Positions 1 to 9,081 of a stretch of DNA of 55,519 nt are shown in pieces. This DNA comes from an uncultured Deefgea sp. (GTDB taxonomy: Bacteria > Pseudomonadota > Gammaproteobacteria > Burkholderiales > Chitinibacteraceae). The notes below the pieces were generated by a model. That model made no database searches, was not told where the DNA came from, and saw only the letters and a program-made list of their open reading frames with translations. The first letter of the stretch is position 1. Each line of letters begins with the position of its first letter. The stretch is taken from positions 1 to 55,519 of the forward strand of contig NZ_CAMTIA010000019.1 of NCBI RefSeq assembly GCF_947072475.1, written 5' to 3'. A program made the translations under genes and the position numbers.

Positions 1-42
1 CAGCAGCAGAGAGGCCGAAATATACGGCAGCCCTGCGATCAC
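1..42 (-). CDS. Possible 5' end of a gene leaving the window
   Basis: The first 50 bases are much richer in GC than the next 250, which suggests coding DNA at the edge. On the minus strand a GTG at 42-40 opens a frame reading VIAGLPYISASLLL to the window edge. An AAGG lies seven bases upstream of that GTG. The hydrophobic start would suit a membrane or exported protein. Only 14 codons are visible, so product and even reality are uncertain; the end of a plus-strand gene is an alternative. Confidence 0.25.
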   Translation of the reverse strand, partial: MIAGLPYISASLLL

Positions 43-339
43 GTCAACACCTTGTGATAAACAAAATAGGACTAAGACGCTAAGTTGTTGAATTAAATAC
101 GATCTAATTTAAAACATTTTATCAATTTAAAACTAAGATAGTTATCTTATTAAATTCAAATGCTCATATATTATCTAATAAACCATCAAAAAAATTCCAA
201 AAGCATAAAATTTAAAACCATCGAAACCATATTCACCCCTCTCAATCATGAAAAAACCACCCTACGTCTTGTTTCCGCTTCATTTGCCCCTATGTTCTTA
301 ACAAGATTAAAGAACAAATACCGTTTGAGGAATAAATAG
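43..339. other. AT-rich intergenic region upstream of grxC
   Basis: This stretch has no convincing gene. Bases 61-240 are strongly AT-rich, with an AAGATA/TATCTT palindrome near 137-150. DNA like this is a typical target for H-NS-family proteins, one of which is encoded at 12013-12330. A TTGTTT...TATGTT pair near 269-296 could be the grxC promoter. If the minus-strand start at 42 is real, this is a divergent promoter region. Confidence 0.5.
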
Positions 340-594
340 ATGGCGAAAGTAACAATGTATAGCACGGGTACTTGCCCATATTGCGACCGCGCTGAGCGCT
401 TATTGCAACACAAAGGGATTACTGATTTAGTTAAAATCCGAGTCGATCTCGATCCGAGCCAAAGACAAGTGATGGTAGAGCGTGGTCAACGTACTGTGCC
501 GCAAATTTATATCGACGATTTTCATGTGGGTGGCTTTGATGACCTCGCTGCGCTGGATCGCGCCGGTAAACTCGACCCATTACTGAATAAATAG
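340..594 (+). CDS. grxC: Glutaredoxin 3 (GrxC)
   Basis: An 84-residue dithiol glutaredoxin, the usual size for bacterial Grx3. It reduces disulfides and glutathionylated proteins in the cytosol using glutathione. The CPYC active site is at residues 12-15. The cis-proline motif TVP is at 52-54 and the glutathione-binding GGFDD at 64-68. A GAGG element lies just upstream of the ATG. It leads a co-oriented set with secB, an SH3 protein and gpsA. GrxC next to SecB is a common proteobacterial arrangement. No anomaly is seen. Confidence 0.96.
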   Translation: MAKVTMYSTGTCPYCDRAERLLQHKGITDLVKIRVDLDPSQRQVMVERGQRTVPQIYIDDFHVGGFDDLAALDRAGKLDPLLNK

Positions 595-696
595 TATCGT
601 CTCGATGGCATTGACATCGCAAACTATGCGATGATTTCTATTGAAGCACCGTAAAATTTAGTTTTATATATACGCAACCGTTTTTAAGGGATGATC

Positions 697-1176
697 ATGA
701 GCGAAGAAACTCAAGAAGTACAACAACCGATTTTTGCCGTACAAAAACTCTATGTAAAAGATATCTCGCTTGAATCACCAAGTGCACCGAATGCATTTAT
801 GGAACAAGAACAGCCAGAATTTAACATTCAGTTCCGCAATCAAGCGCGTAGCTTTGACAATGGTTTTTTTGAAGCCAGCTTAACAGTGACTGCCACTGCA
901 ACTGCTGAAGATCGGACTATTTTCTTGGTTGAAATTACTCAAGCCGGTTTATTCCAAATCGAAAACGTGCCAGAAACTGAACTTGACCCACTGCTCGGCA
1001 TTGGCTGCCCAAGTATTTTATTCCCTTACCTACGTGAAGCCGTTTCTGACTTAACAACTCGCGCAGGCTTCCCACCATTGCTCTTGCAGCCAATCAACTT
1101 TGAAGGCATTTATATGCAACAACGCCAACAAGCTGAAGCCGCAGCACAAGAAGCTAATGAACAAATCACACATTAA
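697..1176 (+). CDS. secB: Protein-export chaperone SecB
   Basis: SecB is a homotetrameric cytosolic chaperone that keeps preproteins unfolded and hands them to SecA. The protein shows the family's central region (QARSFDNGFFEASLTVT, then FLVEITQAGLF) and the conserved GCPSILFPYLREAVSDL segment. I start at the ATG at 697 (MSEETQ) rather than 691, because the AAGGG at 686-690 directly abuts 691 but is spaced six bases from 697. That gives 159 residues, normal for the family. The Gln/Ala-rich C-terminal tail is also typical. The next gene starts inside its 3' end. Confidence 0.97.
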   Translation: MSEETQEVQQPIFAVQKLYVKDISLESPSAPNAFMEQEQPEFNIQFRNQARSFDNGFFEASLTVTATATAEDRTIFLVEITQAGLFQIENVPETELDPLLGIGCPSILFPYLREAVSDLTTRAGFPPLLLQPINFEGIYMQQRQQAEAAAQEANEQITH

Positions 1177-1633
1177 TTTAATAACGCGATCAGCGTTATT
1201 AAATCGAGTGTGCGCCATGAGCCTACTTGCCGTTTTGGCAAGTGGCGCTCAGGCGGTTGATTACCGCTCAACCGCACGCCACGGCGTCATTGTTTATGAT
1301 GCCCCTGCCGACACGGCCAGCAAACGTTTTATTCTCAGTGCCAACATTCCACTCGAAATGCTCAGCGAGCAAGGCGACTGGATTCGCGTTCGCGATCGTG
1401 ATGGCACACTGAGCTGGATTAAAAAATCCGACGTACTCGCGCGTCGCTACCTACAAGTCAGCCGTCCAAGTGCCGTGCACCAAGCGGCGAATAAATCATC
1501 GGCGACCATCTATAAAGTAGAACGTAATGTACTACTTGAACTACTCGACTCTGCGGGCTCAGGCTGGCTTAAAGTCAAACATCGCGACGCTCCAGCGGGC
1601 TTCATTCGTATGGAAGATGTTTGGGGCGCTTAA
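1157..1633 (+). CDS. Exported SH3-domain protein
   Basis: The frame stays open upstream into secB, but the ATG at 1157 gives a good Sec signal peptide: a basic start (MNKSHINLITR), a hydrophobic core (MSLLAVLASG) and an AQA cleavage site before VDYRS. The mature protein holds two bacterial SH3-like repeats, each ending in a Gly-Trp or Asp-Trp strand (GDWIRVRDRDG and SGWLKVKHRDA). Such domains usually bind peptidoglycan or periplasmic partners. The start overlaps secB by 20 bases, suggesting translational coupling. The exact function is unknown; the position between secB and gpsA suggests an envelope role. Confidence 0.85.
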   Translation: MNKSHINLITRSALLNRVCAMSLLAVLASGAQAVDYRSTARHGVIVYDAPADTASKRFILSANIPLEMLSEQGDWIRVRDRDGTLSWIKKSDVLARRYLQVSRPSAVHQAANKSSATIYKVERNVLLELLDSAGSGWLKVKHRDAPAGFIRMEDVWGA

Positions 1634-1669
1634 GGCGTCGACTCTCCGCGCAATCAAGAGGAATACCCA

Positions 1670-2662
1670 TTGAAACTTGCTGTTTTAGGCGCTGGCGCTT
1701 GGGGCACTGCCCTTGCCATTCGATTTGCTGACCGCCAAACCGTCAGCCTGTGGTCGCGTGAGGCCGAACAAGTAACACACATGCAGGCAGAACGCTGTAA
1801 TCAGCGCTATCTCGCCGACGCGCCTTTTCCTGACAATCTCAGCGTGACCGCAACACTTGCTGACGCCGTTGCCGATGCGGGCTTGATCCTGATCGTGACG
1901 CCAATGTCTGGATTGCGCAATACACTCAAAGCGCTACGCGAACTCGGCAGCACTGCGCCAGTGCTATGGGCGTGTAAAGGCCTTGAAGCCGGTACGATGA
2001 AATTGCCGCATCAAGTCGCGATCGAAGAAATGGATGATGCAATCCCGCGCGGGATGTTATCTGGCCCTAGTTTTGCGCAAGAAGTCGCCAAAGGCCTACC
2101 TGCTGCCGTGACCATCGCATCGAGCGACGCCGCTTTTGCTCAGCAAGTAGTGCAAGATTTGAATACGAGCGTGCTGCGTCTTTATGCCAGCGACGATTTA
2201 ATCGGCGTTGAAATCGGCGCCGCAGTGAAAAACGTGATGGCGATTGCCGCTGGCGTTGCTGATGGTTTAAACCTTGGCCTCAATGCACGCGCCGCATTAC
2301 TCACCCGTGGCCTGGCTGAAATGGCGCGCTTCTCGACTGCGCTGGGTGGCAAAGCCGAAACGATGATGGGTTTGGCGGGGATTGGCGACTTGATGCTGAC
2401 CGCGACTGGCGATTTATCGCGCAACCGCCGTGTTGGACTGTTGCTGGCGCAAGGTTTGAATTTAGACGAAGTGTTAAAAAACCTCGGCCACGTCGCCGAA
2501 GGCGTACCGACTGCACGTGAAGTGGTGAGCCAAGCTGCTGCGCTGAATATCGAAATGCCAATCAGCCGCGCCGTTTGCCAAGTGCTGTTTGAAAACGTCC
2601 CGGTCAGCGAAATCATCACCGACCTAATGGGCCGCAGCCCGAAGATGGAAACCATGCAATAG
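1670..2662 (+). CDS. gpsA: NAD(P)+-dependent glycerol-3-phosphate dehydrogenase
   Basis: GpsA reduces dihydroxyacetone phosphate to sn-glycerol 3-phosphate, the first step towards phospholipids. The nucleotide-binding GAGAWGTA is at residues 7-14, the CKGLE loop near 102-106, SGPSFA at 131-136 and the AAVKN catalytic lysine at 187. The substrate-binding SRNRR is at 250-254. The 330-residue length is standard. The start is a TTG at 1670, supported by AGAGGA at 1657-1662 and by the family's N-terminal sequence beginning exactly there. A strong terminator follows. Confidence 0.97.
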   Translation: MKLAVLGAGAWGTALAIRFADRQTVSLWSREAEQVTHMQAERCNQRYLADAPFPDNLSVTATLADAVADAGLILIVTPMSGLRNTLKALRELGSTAPVLWACKGLEAGTMKLPHQVAIEEMDDAIPRGMLSGPSFAQEVAKGLPAAVTIASSDAAFAQQVVQDLNTSVLRLYASDDLIGVEIGAAVKNVMAIAAGVADGLNLGLNARAALLTRGLAEMARFSTALGGKAETMMGLAGIGDLMLTATGDLSRNRRVGLLLAQGLNLDEVLKNLGHVAEGVPTAREVVSQAAALNIEMPISRAVCQVLFENVPVSEIITDLMGRSPKMETMQ

Positions 2663-2713
2663 ATGTATTTAACTCCAGCCATTTGCAGACAATGGTTGCG
2701 TAGCAATACCCAT

Positions 2714-2743
2714 GAAAAAGCCACTCGATTGAGTGGCTTTTTT
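2714..2743 (+). terminator. Rho-independent terminator after gpsA
   Basis: AAAGCCACTC and GAGTGGCTTT form a perfect stem around a GATT loop, followed by a T run. It ends the grxC-secB-SH3-gpsA transcript. Confidence 0.92.
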
Positions 2744-2790
2744 AATGAGCGAAGTGAAGAATCCATAAAATAGCAACAAGTAGGTACGAT

Positions 2791-2841
2791 TTAGCGAAGC
2801 GTAATCGTACGCATGACATTCCTCCTATTACGCTTCGCTAA
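2791..2841. repeat. REP-like inverted repeat (TTAGCGAAGCGTAAT)
   Basis: A perfect 15-bp inverted repeat, 2791-2805 and 2827-2841, separated by 21 bases. The similarity extends outward with GTAGG/GCTAC flanks to about 2781 and 2852. The right arm runs into the end of the next gene and supplies its stop codon. The GTAG-flanked palindrome layout resembles the elements at 33653-33841. Confidence 0.8.
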
Positions 2842-3368
2842 TCGGAGCTACGATGCTGGCTAGGTATACGATAAACAACGGAGTTGTATTTCCGTGTTAC
2901 ACAACGATCGACAATTACCCCATTCAGAGACTCTGCGATGAGTCGGCTCGGACGATTGTCTTCTGCAACTGGATAAATGAAGCTTGTAACATCCATCTCC
3001 TGCGAAGCCCATTGCGCTATTAAGCCTACTGCTTCACGGCCAAATCCTTGCAGATGACGATCCTCTCTAATCCATATGCCCAGCTCTGGAGTAACGCTTC
3101 GTAAGTGATGGAGGCCAACCAAACCAAGGAAACTACTGTCACTGATGTGACGTATCGCGAAAACATAGTCCGTTCCATCATCGATAGTAGATAACCAAGA
3201 CCGCCAGACCGAGTCAAAATCTTCACGGCTATCGGGTGGATCCCATGACATAAAACGAGTAAGCGTGGATGTAATGCAAGCAAAGGCCTCGTCCGCATCA
3301 CTGGCGGAAAAAGGATTAATCAAAAGCCGAGTTGATTCAATATGAACTTTGCTTGTTTTCTGATCCAT
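2838..3368 (-). CDS. GNAT-family N-acetyltransferase, RimJ/RimL type
   Basis: A 176-residue protein with the layout of the GNAT acetyltransferases that modify N-terminal amines or small amines using acetyl-CoA. It opens with IESTRLLINPFSASDADEAF, typical of the RimJ/RimL/SpeG subgroup. It has the central LGLVGLH strand and the acetyl-CoA loop GFGREAVGL near 108-116. AAGGAAGGG directly upstream of the ATG is a strong ribosome site. The last codons overlap a REP-like inverted repeat, so the C terminus (RSSD) may have been set by that element. The substrate cannot be told. Confidence 0.88.
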   Translation of the reverse strand: MDQKTSKVHIESTRLLINPFSASDADEAFACITSTLTRFMSWDPPDSREDFDSVWRSWLSTIDDGTDYVFAIRHISDSSFLGLVGLHHLRSVTPELGIWIREDRHLQGFGREAVGLIAQWASQEMDVTSFIYPVAEDNRPSRLIAESLNGVIVDRCVTRKYNSVVYRIPSQHRSSD

Positions 3369-3491
3369 TTCCCTTCCTTGAATATCAACTAATTAGCCGA
3401 CTTTAGCCTAACTCAGTCGATTCATAAGTGCATTATCGCTAAATGAAATGAAACATATATTCCACAATTTTACGCCCCCTGTTTTGATGGC

Positions 3492-4556
3492 TTACTGAAT
3501 AATCCCCCCACCCAAGCAAACTTCATCTTTATACAGCACCATCGATTGCCCCGGTGTCATCGCCCATTGCGGCTCGTCGAACACCAGCTTCACGCCGCCG
3601 TCGACGTAGCTCAGCGTGCATGCCGCGTCTTGTTGGCGATAACGAGTTTTGGCGGTGTAGCGGCCCTCAAGCGGGGTTTCGCCCAGAATCCATGAGCAAT
3701 CTTTGGCGATCAGGGTGGTATTGAGCAGCAGCGGATGATCGTGACCCTGCACCACCAGTAGCTCATTGGTCTCGAGATTTTTGCCCGCGACAAACCATGG
3801 CTCGGTATTGCCTTTGGTGCCACCGATGCCAAGACCACCGCGCTGGCCGAGCGTGTGGTACATCAGGCCTTGATGCTCGCCCATCACTTTGCCCTCGGGC
3901 GTGACCATTTTGCCCGGTGTTTTTGGCAGGTAACGATTTAAAAACTCACGGAACGGCCGCTCGCCGATAAAGCAAATGCCGGTGGAATCTTTTTTCTTGG
4001 CATTCGGCAAATTAATTTGCTCAGCAATCACCCGCACCTCGGTTTTTTGCAAGTCGCCCAGCGGGAACACCGCGTGCGAGATCTGCTCTTGGCTCAGGCG
4101 ATACAAGAAGTACGTTTGATCTTTGCTTTGATCGGCTGCGCGTAGCATTTCGGTGCGGCCGTCGGCACGCAAGCGTGTTTTGGCGTAATGGCCCGTTGCC
4201 AATTTGGCTCCGCCAAGCTTGATGGCGAATTCCAAAAACGATTTGAATTTGATTTCGCTATTACACAAAATATCCGGATTGGGCGTGCGGCCAGCGGCGT
4301 ATTCGGCCAAGAAATGCGCGAATACTCGGTCTTTGTACTCAGTCGCAAAATTGACCAGCTCGATGTCGATGCCGAGCAAATCGGCCACCGCAATCGCGTC
4401 CATGCTGTCTTCTTTAATCGAGCAATATTCGTCGCTATTGTCGTCTTCCCAGTTTTGCATAAACACGCCGTGCACTTCATGCCCCGCCGCTTTGAGTAAA
4501 TGCGCCGCTACCGACGAATCCACGCCGCCGGACAATCCAATCACAATTTTTGTCAT
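3492..4556 (-). CDS. mnmA: tRNA-specific 2-thiouridylase MnmA
   Basis: MnmA thiolates U34 of tRNA-Lys, -Glu and -Gln at position 2, using ATP and sulfur relayed from a cysteine desulfurase. The PP-loop SGGVDSS is at residues 9-15. The two catalytic cysteines are C98 in TPNPDILCN and C195 in STGICFIG. The RNA-binding [13 protein letters not shown] segment follows. The 354-residue length is normal. Its start overlaps the end of the nudix gene by four bases (ATGA), as in the nudJ-mnmA pairs of other proteobacteria. Confidence 0.97.
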   Translation of the reverse strand: MTKIVIGLSGGVDSSVAAHLLKAAGHEVHGVFMQNWEDDNSDEYCSIKEDSMDAIAVADLLGIDIELVNFATEYKDRVFAHFLAEYAAGRTPNPDILCNSEIKFKSFLEFAIKLGGAKLATGHYAKTRLRADGRTEMLRAADQSKDQTYFLYRLSQEQISHAVFPLGDLQKTEVRVIAEQINLPNAKKKDSTGICFIGERPFREFLNRYLPKTPGKMVTPEGKVMGEHQGLMYHTLGQRGGLGIGGTKGNTEPWFVAGKNLETNELLVVQGHDHPLLLNTTLIAKDCSWILGETPLEGRYTAKTRYRQQDAACTLSYVDGGVKLVFDEPQWAMTPGQSMVLYKDEVCLGGGIIQ

Positions 4557-5023
4557 TTCGCTAACCTATCAAAATCTTTCAGTACCGCCAGCGGGTACGA
4601 CTGCCCCGCCAAATAATCGTCCACACACGCCAATAATAAAGGGCTGCGGTGCTGATCGGCTCGCGCCACAATCTCTTCGCGCGTTAACCATACTGCCGCT
4701 TCAATGCCGTCATCGAGCGACAGCGTGTAATCGCATTCACCCAACAAACCAGTAAAAGCAAAGCGCAAATAAGTTCGCTCACTACCCGGTACCGTCCATT
4801 GATATAGCCCCTGAAACGCCGTTGGCGTGAATGCATACGCGGTTTCTTCACGCGTTTCACGCTGGCAAGCGGCGATAATCGATTCGCCAAATTCAATATG
4901 GCCCGCCGGTTGATTGAGTTTTAACTCACCCTCAATGCGCTCTTCAACCAGTAAAAATCGACCGTCTTTTTCGATCACCGCGCAAACGGTGGCATTGGGT
5001 TTCCACATGGCTGTCTTGTTCAC
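4553..5023 (-). CDS. nudJ: NUDIX hydrolase, NudJ-like phosphatase
   Basis: A 156-residue NUDIX protein. The box runs from G41 to about Y63 (GHIEFGE, then [12 protein letters not shown]), with the metal-binding E56, E59 and E60 intact. The usual glycine near the end of the box is Ala62. Context (directly upstream of and overlapping mnmA, as in E. coli) and the [10 protein letters not shown] lead-in match NudJ, which releases phosphate from nucleoside di/triphosphates and the thiamine pyrimidine pyrophosphate. The substrate is inferred from family and position only. Confidence 0.88.
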   Translation of the reverse strand: MNKTAMWKPNATVCAVIEKDGRFLLVEERIEGELKLNQPAGHIEFGESIIAACQRETREETAYAFTPTAFQGLYQWTVPGSERTYLRFAFTGLLGECDYTLSLDDGIEAAVWLTREEIVARADQHRSPLLLACVDDYLAGQSYPLAVLKDFDRLAK

Positions 5024-5099
5024 GTCAAATAATGTTCGATTTTACCTGAAGCCCGCCATCGACGGGGTAAGCGACGATCGGTCGCATTACACAAGTGGT

Positions 5100-6179
5100 T
5101 TAAGCGCGTGCCAAAACTTGCTTGCCCCAACGAATACCGCGCAATTCAATCGCCTGATAACTCCAGCGTGACAGCCATAACACCAAGGCCAAAATCGACA
5201 AGCCGATTAAATTATCACCCCAAGCACTACCGCTACTGAGATACACCAAGCCATTGCCTACGCGAAGCCATTGCGGCAGAAAGGCTTCAAATCCGGCTTG
5301 AATCAAATGCACCAAGGCGTAATGCGTGAGATAAATTGAAAACGACCATTTACCCAGATTCACCCACCACGCTTGCCGCAGGACGCGAGAAATCATGCCG
5401 CTTTCAAACGCAAAACCGATAATCGCCACCGCGAATGCCCAGGCAGCAAAAAAGCTCTTCATGGGGTATTGCGCGGTAATCACCACATACAAAGCGATTA
5501 AGAGCAATACCTCAATGATGCAGCCTAAAACACGGCCAATATGCCAACGATGAATCACATCAAAACCGTGATACGCCAAAGCGCCTAAGAAAAAACACGT
5601 GATGCCGCGAAACCCGCCGCTGCCAACAAAATCGGCTTGCCAATACACACACGCCGAGCAGCCAAGCAGCACCAGCGCAAAAGCCCAACGCTGAAAACGA
5701 CAGCTAGCCCAGAGTATTAGCCCGAACAGCACATAGAGATAGAACTCCACGCTGATACTCCATGCCGGGCCATTAAAGGCAAACGGGTCTGCCGCTGGCA
5801 GCCAAGCTTGCAGCAAGACAATTTGATACAACCATTGCCCACTCATTGCCCATGCATTACTACCCACTTGCAGAAATAGCAACACCGTAAACAGCAGCAA
5901 CATCACCAGATGCAGCGGATAAATCCGAAAAAACCGGCTCACCATATAGCGGGCAAACCCGCGGCCATTCATCGCTTCTTGCTGATAGCGATAGGCCAGC
6001 ACAAAACCACTGAGCGTAAAGAAAAACTCCACCATTAAGCCGGCCGAGCGAAAAAAGTCCCACTCGCTAAAGCCTTGCCATAAATGCAGATGAAACACGA
6101 CCACGCTCAAGGCACAAAGGCCACGAAAGCTATCTAAAACAATGAAACGATGTTTATGCCTAGGGCTGGGATGCGTCAT
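5100..6179 (-). CDS. Membrane acyltransferase, OafA/YrhL type
   Basis: A multi-pass protein of the acyltransferase-3 family, which transfers acetyl or other acyl groups to surface sugars or peptidoglycan from the inner membrane. Family features are the early LDSFRGLCALSVVVFHLHLW (Arg plus catalytic-type His), SAGLMVEFFFTLSGFVLAYR, and WSISVEFYLYVLFG. About ten hydrophobic segments follow. A longer frame reaches 6221, but that start lies inside a terminator hairpin, so I use the ATG at 6179 (MTHPSPRHK), giving 359 residues. It has no sugar-gene neighbours, so the substrate is unknown. Confidence 0.9.
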   Translation of the reverse strand: MTHPSPRHKHRFIVLDSFRGLCALSVVVFHLHLWQGFSEWDFFRSAGLMVEFFFTLSGFVLAYRYQQEAMNGRGFARYMVSRFFRIYPLHLVMLLLFTVLLFLQVGSNAWAMSGQWLYQIVLLQAWLPAADPFAFNGPAWSISVEFYLYVLFGLILWASCRFQRWAFALVLLGCSACVYWQADFVGSGGFRGITCFFLGALAYHGFDVIHRWHIGRVLGCIIEVLLLIALYVVITAQYPMKSFFAAWAFAVAIIGFAFESGMISRVLRQAWWVNLGKWSFSIYLTHYALVHLIQAGFEAFLPQWLRVGNGLVYLSSGSAWGDNLIGLSILALVLWLSRWSYQAIELRGIRWGKQVLARA

Positions 6180-6187
6180 ACGTTTAC

Positions 6188-6214
6188 ACAAAAAATCGCC
6201 GGCAATGGCCGGCG
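6188..6214 (-). terminator. Terminator after znuA
   Basis: CGCCGGC and GCCGGCG pair around a four-base loop (6197-6214), followed on the minus strand by a T run at 6195-6188. It ends the znu transcript before the acyltransferase gene. Confidence 0.88.
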
Positions 6215-6284
6215 TTAGCATTAAAAAAACAAGTCAGCGCGCTTCAATCAAACCCGCGCCTTGCACCGCGATCAGCGCCGCAGC

Positions 6285-7160
6285 TTACTGTAAAGCGCGC
6301 AAAATAGCTTGGGTATTGTATTCAAATAAGCCTAACCAACTATTGGCTGGCGCTTGTTTAGCCAAGGCATCGGAGTAAATCGGTGGGCCAACTTTAGCGC
6401 CGGTTTCGCGGGCGATTTGGTCAATCAATTTTGGATTGCTGATATTTTCGGCAAACACCGCTTTGATCTGGCTTTTACGCATTTCGCGAATTAAGCGCGC
6501 CATTTCTTTGGCGCTCGGTTCGGCTTCGGTCGAGATGCCTTGCAATGGGAAAAACTCAATCGCATAACGATGGCCTAAATAACCCAAGGCATCGTGCGAA
6601 GTGACCACTTTCTTTTTGCTACTTGCAATTGCGGCAAAAGCCGCTGCAGTGCGTTGATCCAACTGCGTGATTTTGGCTTTAAACGCTGCCGCATTGGCTT
6701 GATAAGCCGCCGCATGGCTAGCGTCGGCCGCTTGCAAGGCCGCGCTAATTTGATCGACCATCAACAACACGGCGCGCGGATCATGCCAAGCATGCGGATC
6801 CACTTTGCCATGGCTGTGGCCATGATCATCATCCAATGCCAAAGGCTTTAGGCCTTGGGTCACCGTAATGACTTTGCCTTTGTAGGCAGCGGCTTGTTCA
6901 ACGCGTTTGAGCCAGCCTTCATAACCCAGCCCATTAACAAAAAACAGCGAAGCGCCCGACAGTTTTTTGAGATCGGCGGGTTTGGCTTGCCACACATGCG
7001 CGTCCTCGCCCGGCCCCACCAGCGTATTCACTTGCACGTGGTCCCCACCTACTTCTTGCACTAGATTGCCCAAAATACTAAAGCTGGCAACGACCTTCAG
7101 TGGCGCGGCAAAGCTGAACGAACTCAGCAGCAAACACATCACAGCAAATATTGAGCGCAT
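6285..7160 (-). CDS. znuA: Zinc (or manganese) ABC transporter substrate-binding protein
   Basis: A periplasmic cluster-A1 metal-binding lipocalin-like solute receptor that delivers Zn2+ or Mn2+ to the ZnuBC importer. The signal peptide is MRSIFAVMCLLLSSFSFA. Metal ligands fit the family: His in GEDAHVWQ, His in VDPHAWHDP, His/Asp in TSHDALGYL and the late IYSDAL. A short His/Asp loop (DDDHGHSHG) precedes the second ligand, a feature of zinc rather than manganese receptors. The ATG at 7160 follows GGGA; a GTG three bases upstream is less likely. It is the last gene of a znuC-znuB-znuA order. Confidence 0.92.
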   Translation of the reverse strand: MRSIFAVMCLLLSSFSFAAPLKVVASFSILGNLVQEVGGDHVQVNTLVGPGEDAHVWQAKPADLKKLSGASLFFVNGLGYEGWLKRVEQAAAYKGKVITVTQGLKPLALDDDHGHSHGKVDPHAWHDPRAVLLMVDQISAALQAADASHAAAYQANAAAFKAKITQLDQRTAAAFAAIASSKKKVVTSHDALGYLGHRYAIEFFPLQGISTEAEPSAKEMARLIREMRKSQIKAVFAENISNPKLIDQIARETGAKVGPPIYSDALAKQAPANSWLGLFEYNTQAILRALQ

Positions 7161-7277
7161 CACATTCCCATTTAATCGGCGTGTCCTTCGACACCCACGT
7201 TAAGCAACAAAGCACATCGAAGTGCTGCATTTTGAACTTGAAACCAGTGCCGCCGATGGCGACACCATAAAAACTCG

Positions 7278-7326
7278 AGGTATATGCAGCAAGCGCTTAG
7301 CCAAAAAAGCTTACCGCGCTATACCT
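7278..7326. repeat. AGGTATA-armed hairpin between znuB and znuA
   Basis: AGGTATA (7278-7284) and TATACCT (7320-7326) form an inverted repeat, with inner AGCGC/GCGCT arms extending the fold. It lies in the 198-base znuB-znuA spacer, so it could adjust znuA mRNA stability or be a dispersed element like those at 39902 and 54148. Confidence 0.5.
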
Positions 7327-7358
7327 GCACATCGCGATTTATTCGTATTGAATTGCCA

Positions 7359-8234
7359 TTAAATCGCATGATGACGGCGCGCTTTGCGGCGCTGCGCCCA
7401 CAAACCAAAAGGTGCGAAGACTAAAGAAAAACAATACAAGCCGCCCGCCACCAGCACAATCGCCGGCCCCGAAGGTAAATCCCATTGATACGACGCCATC
7501 AAGCCAAATAGGCACGACGCGAGGGCCACAATCCATGCAGCCACAAACAACATCGACAAACGCTCAGCCCACAACCGCGCCGTTGCTGCGGGTAACATCA
7601 TCAAGCCCACCGCCATTAAGGTACCCATGGCTTGAAACGCGGCGACAAAATTCAGTACCGCGATAATGACAAAGCCAATATGAAACCGCGCGCCATTGCC
7701 CGTGGTCGCCGCGATAAAACCCGAATCAGCGCATTCGAGCACAATGCCGCGGTATTCCAGTGCCAGCCAAATCAAGGTAATCGACGCCACCGAGCTCACA
7801 ATCAACAGCGAAGGATCATCAATTGCCAGTACCGAGCCAAATAGCAAATGAATCAAATCGACGCTACTGCCCCATTTCGAGACGATCAGTACGCCAATGG
7901 CTAAGGCCAATAAATAAAATCCTGCAAAACTCGCGTCTTCATTCAGTCGCGTTTTGCGCGCCGCAAAGCCTGCCGCTAGCGCCACCAGCAAACCAGCGAC
8001 CAAACCACCGCCGGCCAGCCACGGCAAAGACAAGCCGCCGAGCAAAAAGCCAATCGCCGCACCGGGCAATACCGCATGGGAGAGTGCGTCGCCAAACAAG
8101 GACATCCGCCGCAGTAAGAGTAATACCCCCACTGGCGCACAACCCACTGCCAAAGCCAAACTGCCCACCAAGGCGCGGCGCATAAATGCAAATTCGCCTA
8201 GGGCGTTAAATAATTCAATATTGGGGATTAGCAT
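7359..8234 (-). CDS. znuB: Zinc ABC transporter permease
   Basis: The 291-residue integral membrane subunit of the metal importer, with about eight hydrophobic segments. It matches the ABC-3 family: FMRRALVGSLALAVGCAPVG at the start, LFGDALSHAVLPGAAIGF (the loop that contacts the ATPase) and a conserved AVGLMMLPAATARLWAERL near residue 210. It sits downstream of znuC but is separated from it by a 130-base palindromic repeat element. The family is certain; zinc specificity is inferred from the His-rich partner receptor. Confidence 0.92.
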   Translation of the reverse strand: MLIPNIELFNALGEFAFMRRALVGSLALAVGCAPVGVLLLLRRMSLFGDALSHAVLPGAAIGFLLGGLSLPWLAGGGLVAGLLVALAAGFAARKTRLNEDASFAGFYLLALAIGVLIVSKWGSSVDLIHLLFGSVLAIDDPSLLIVSSVASITLIWLALEYRGIVLECADSGFIAATTGNGARFHIGFVIIAVLNFVAAFQAMGTLMAVGLMMLPAATARLWAERLSMLFVAAWIVALASCLFGLMASYQWDLPSGPAIVLVAGGLYCFSLVFAPFGLWAQRRKARRHHAI

Positions 8235-8254
8235 GACTCGCCCATTTTAAAAGC

Positions 8255-8362
8255 AACCACAAAGGCGCAGAGACACAGAGGAAAAACAACAGACGCACGA
8301 GTTAGGGACTCAAGCTCAGTGCGGGTCTCTGGGCCTCTGTGCCTCTGTGGTGAAAGTTTTTG
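8255..8362. repeat. CAGAGG-family palindromic array, copy 1
   Basis: Arms built of 8-bp units: GGCGCAGAGACACAGAGG on the left, and GGCCTCTGTGCCTCTGTGG on the right. They enclose about 55 bases of unique sequence. It fills almost all of the znuC-znuB gap, inside an operon. Other copies lie at 29903, 30073 and 49921. Confidence 0.85.
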
Positions 8363-8364
8363 AT

Positions 8365-9081
8365 TTAACACTCTTGGCACCATGTCGCATCATTGCGCCA
8401 ATGCTGCGCGCGGCGATTGGCTTCTTGTAGATTTTCCGGCGTTAACACTTCTGGGGTATCGCCCCAAGCCAAAGCTGATTGCGCCAATAATAAGGTTTGC
8501 GGATAGTGCGCGCGAACTTGGCTCATATCGTGCAGTACGGTAATTTGCGTTTTTCCGGCGCGATGCCAATCGTCTTGCACCGCCAATAAATTGGCGATGG
8601 TTTCGGTGTCCACATTGGCAAAAGGCTCGTCGAGCAGCAAAACATCGGCGTCTTCAACAATCAAGCGGGCAAAACGAGCGCGCTGCAATTGCCCGCCAGA
8701 TAAATTACCCATGGGGGATTGAATAAAATCACTCAAACCGACTCGATCCAACGCCGCATCGGCACGCAAGCAATCAGCTTTAGATAAACCGCGCCATGCG
8801 CCGCGCCGCTGCCATGTTCCCGCCAAAGCCAATTCGCGCACAGTGAGTGGAAACTGTTTGTCCAGCGTCGACAACTGCGCCAAATACGCAATCGCGCCAT
8901 GCCGATGAATATGCCCCTCATCAGGCTGCTTGACACCAGCGAGCGCCGCCAAGAGCGTTGACTTACCGGCGCCATTGGGGCCAACCACCGCGGTATGGCT
9001 GCCTGCGACAAAACGGCCCGTTAGCGCATGCACTGCCGCGCGATCGCGATAGCATAAAGTCAGGTGTTCAACTTCGATCAC
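8365..9081 (-). CDS. znuC: Zinc ABC transporter ATP-binding protein
   Basis: The cytosolic ATPase of the importer. From the GTG start, Walker A GPNGAGKST is at residues 34-42, the signature LSGGQLQRARFARL in the middle, and Walker B DVLLLDEPFANVD after it. The H-loop histidine is in VLHDMSQ. A longer frame begins at 9153, but family proteins start near VIEVEHLTL. The GTG at 9081 also overlaps the TGA of a small upstream frame (GTGA), a classic coupling arrangement. That gives 238 residues. The C-terminal WCQEC is unusual and may be lineage-specific. Confidence 0.9.
   Translation of the reverse strand: MIEVEHLTLCYRDRAAVHALTGRFVAGSHTAVVGPNGAGKSTLLAALAGVKQPDEGHIHRHGAIAYLAQLSTLDKQFPLTVRELALAGTWQRRGAWRGLSKADCLRADAALDRVGLSDFIQSPMGNLSGGQLQRARFARLIVEDADVLLLDEPFANVDTETIANLLAVQDDWHRAGKTQITVLHDMSQVRAHYPQTLLLAQSALAWGDTPEVLTPENLQEANRRAQHWRNDATWCQEC

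Noticed and set aside
2182-2766. Long minus-strand frame opposite gpsA
   Set aside because: It overlaps the clear gpsA gene and its terminator, and its protein is Ser/Ala/Arg-rich in the way of antisense shadows.
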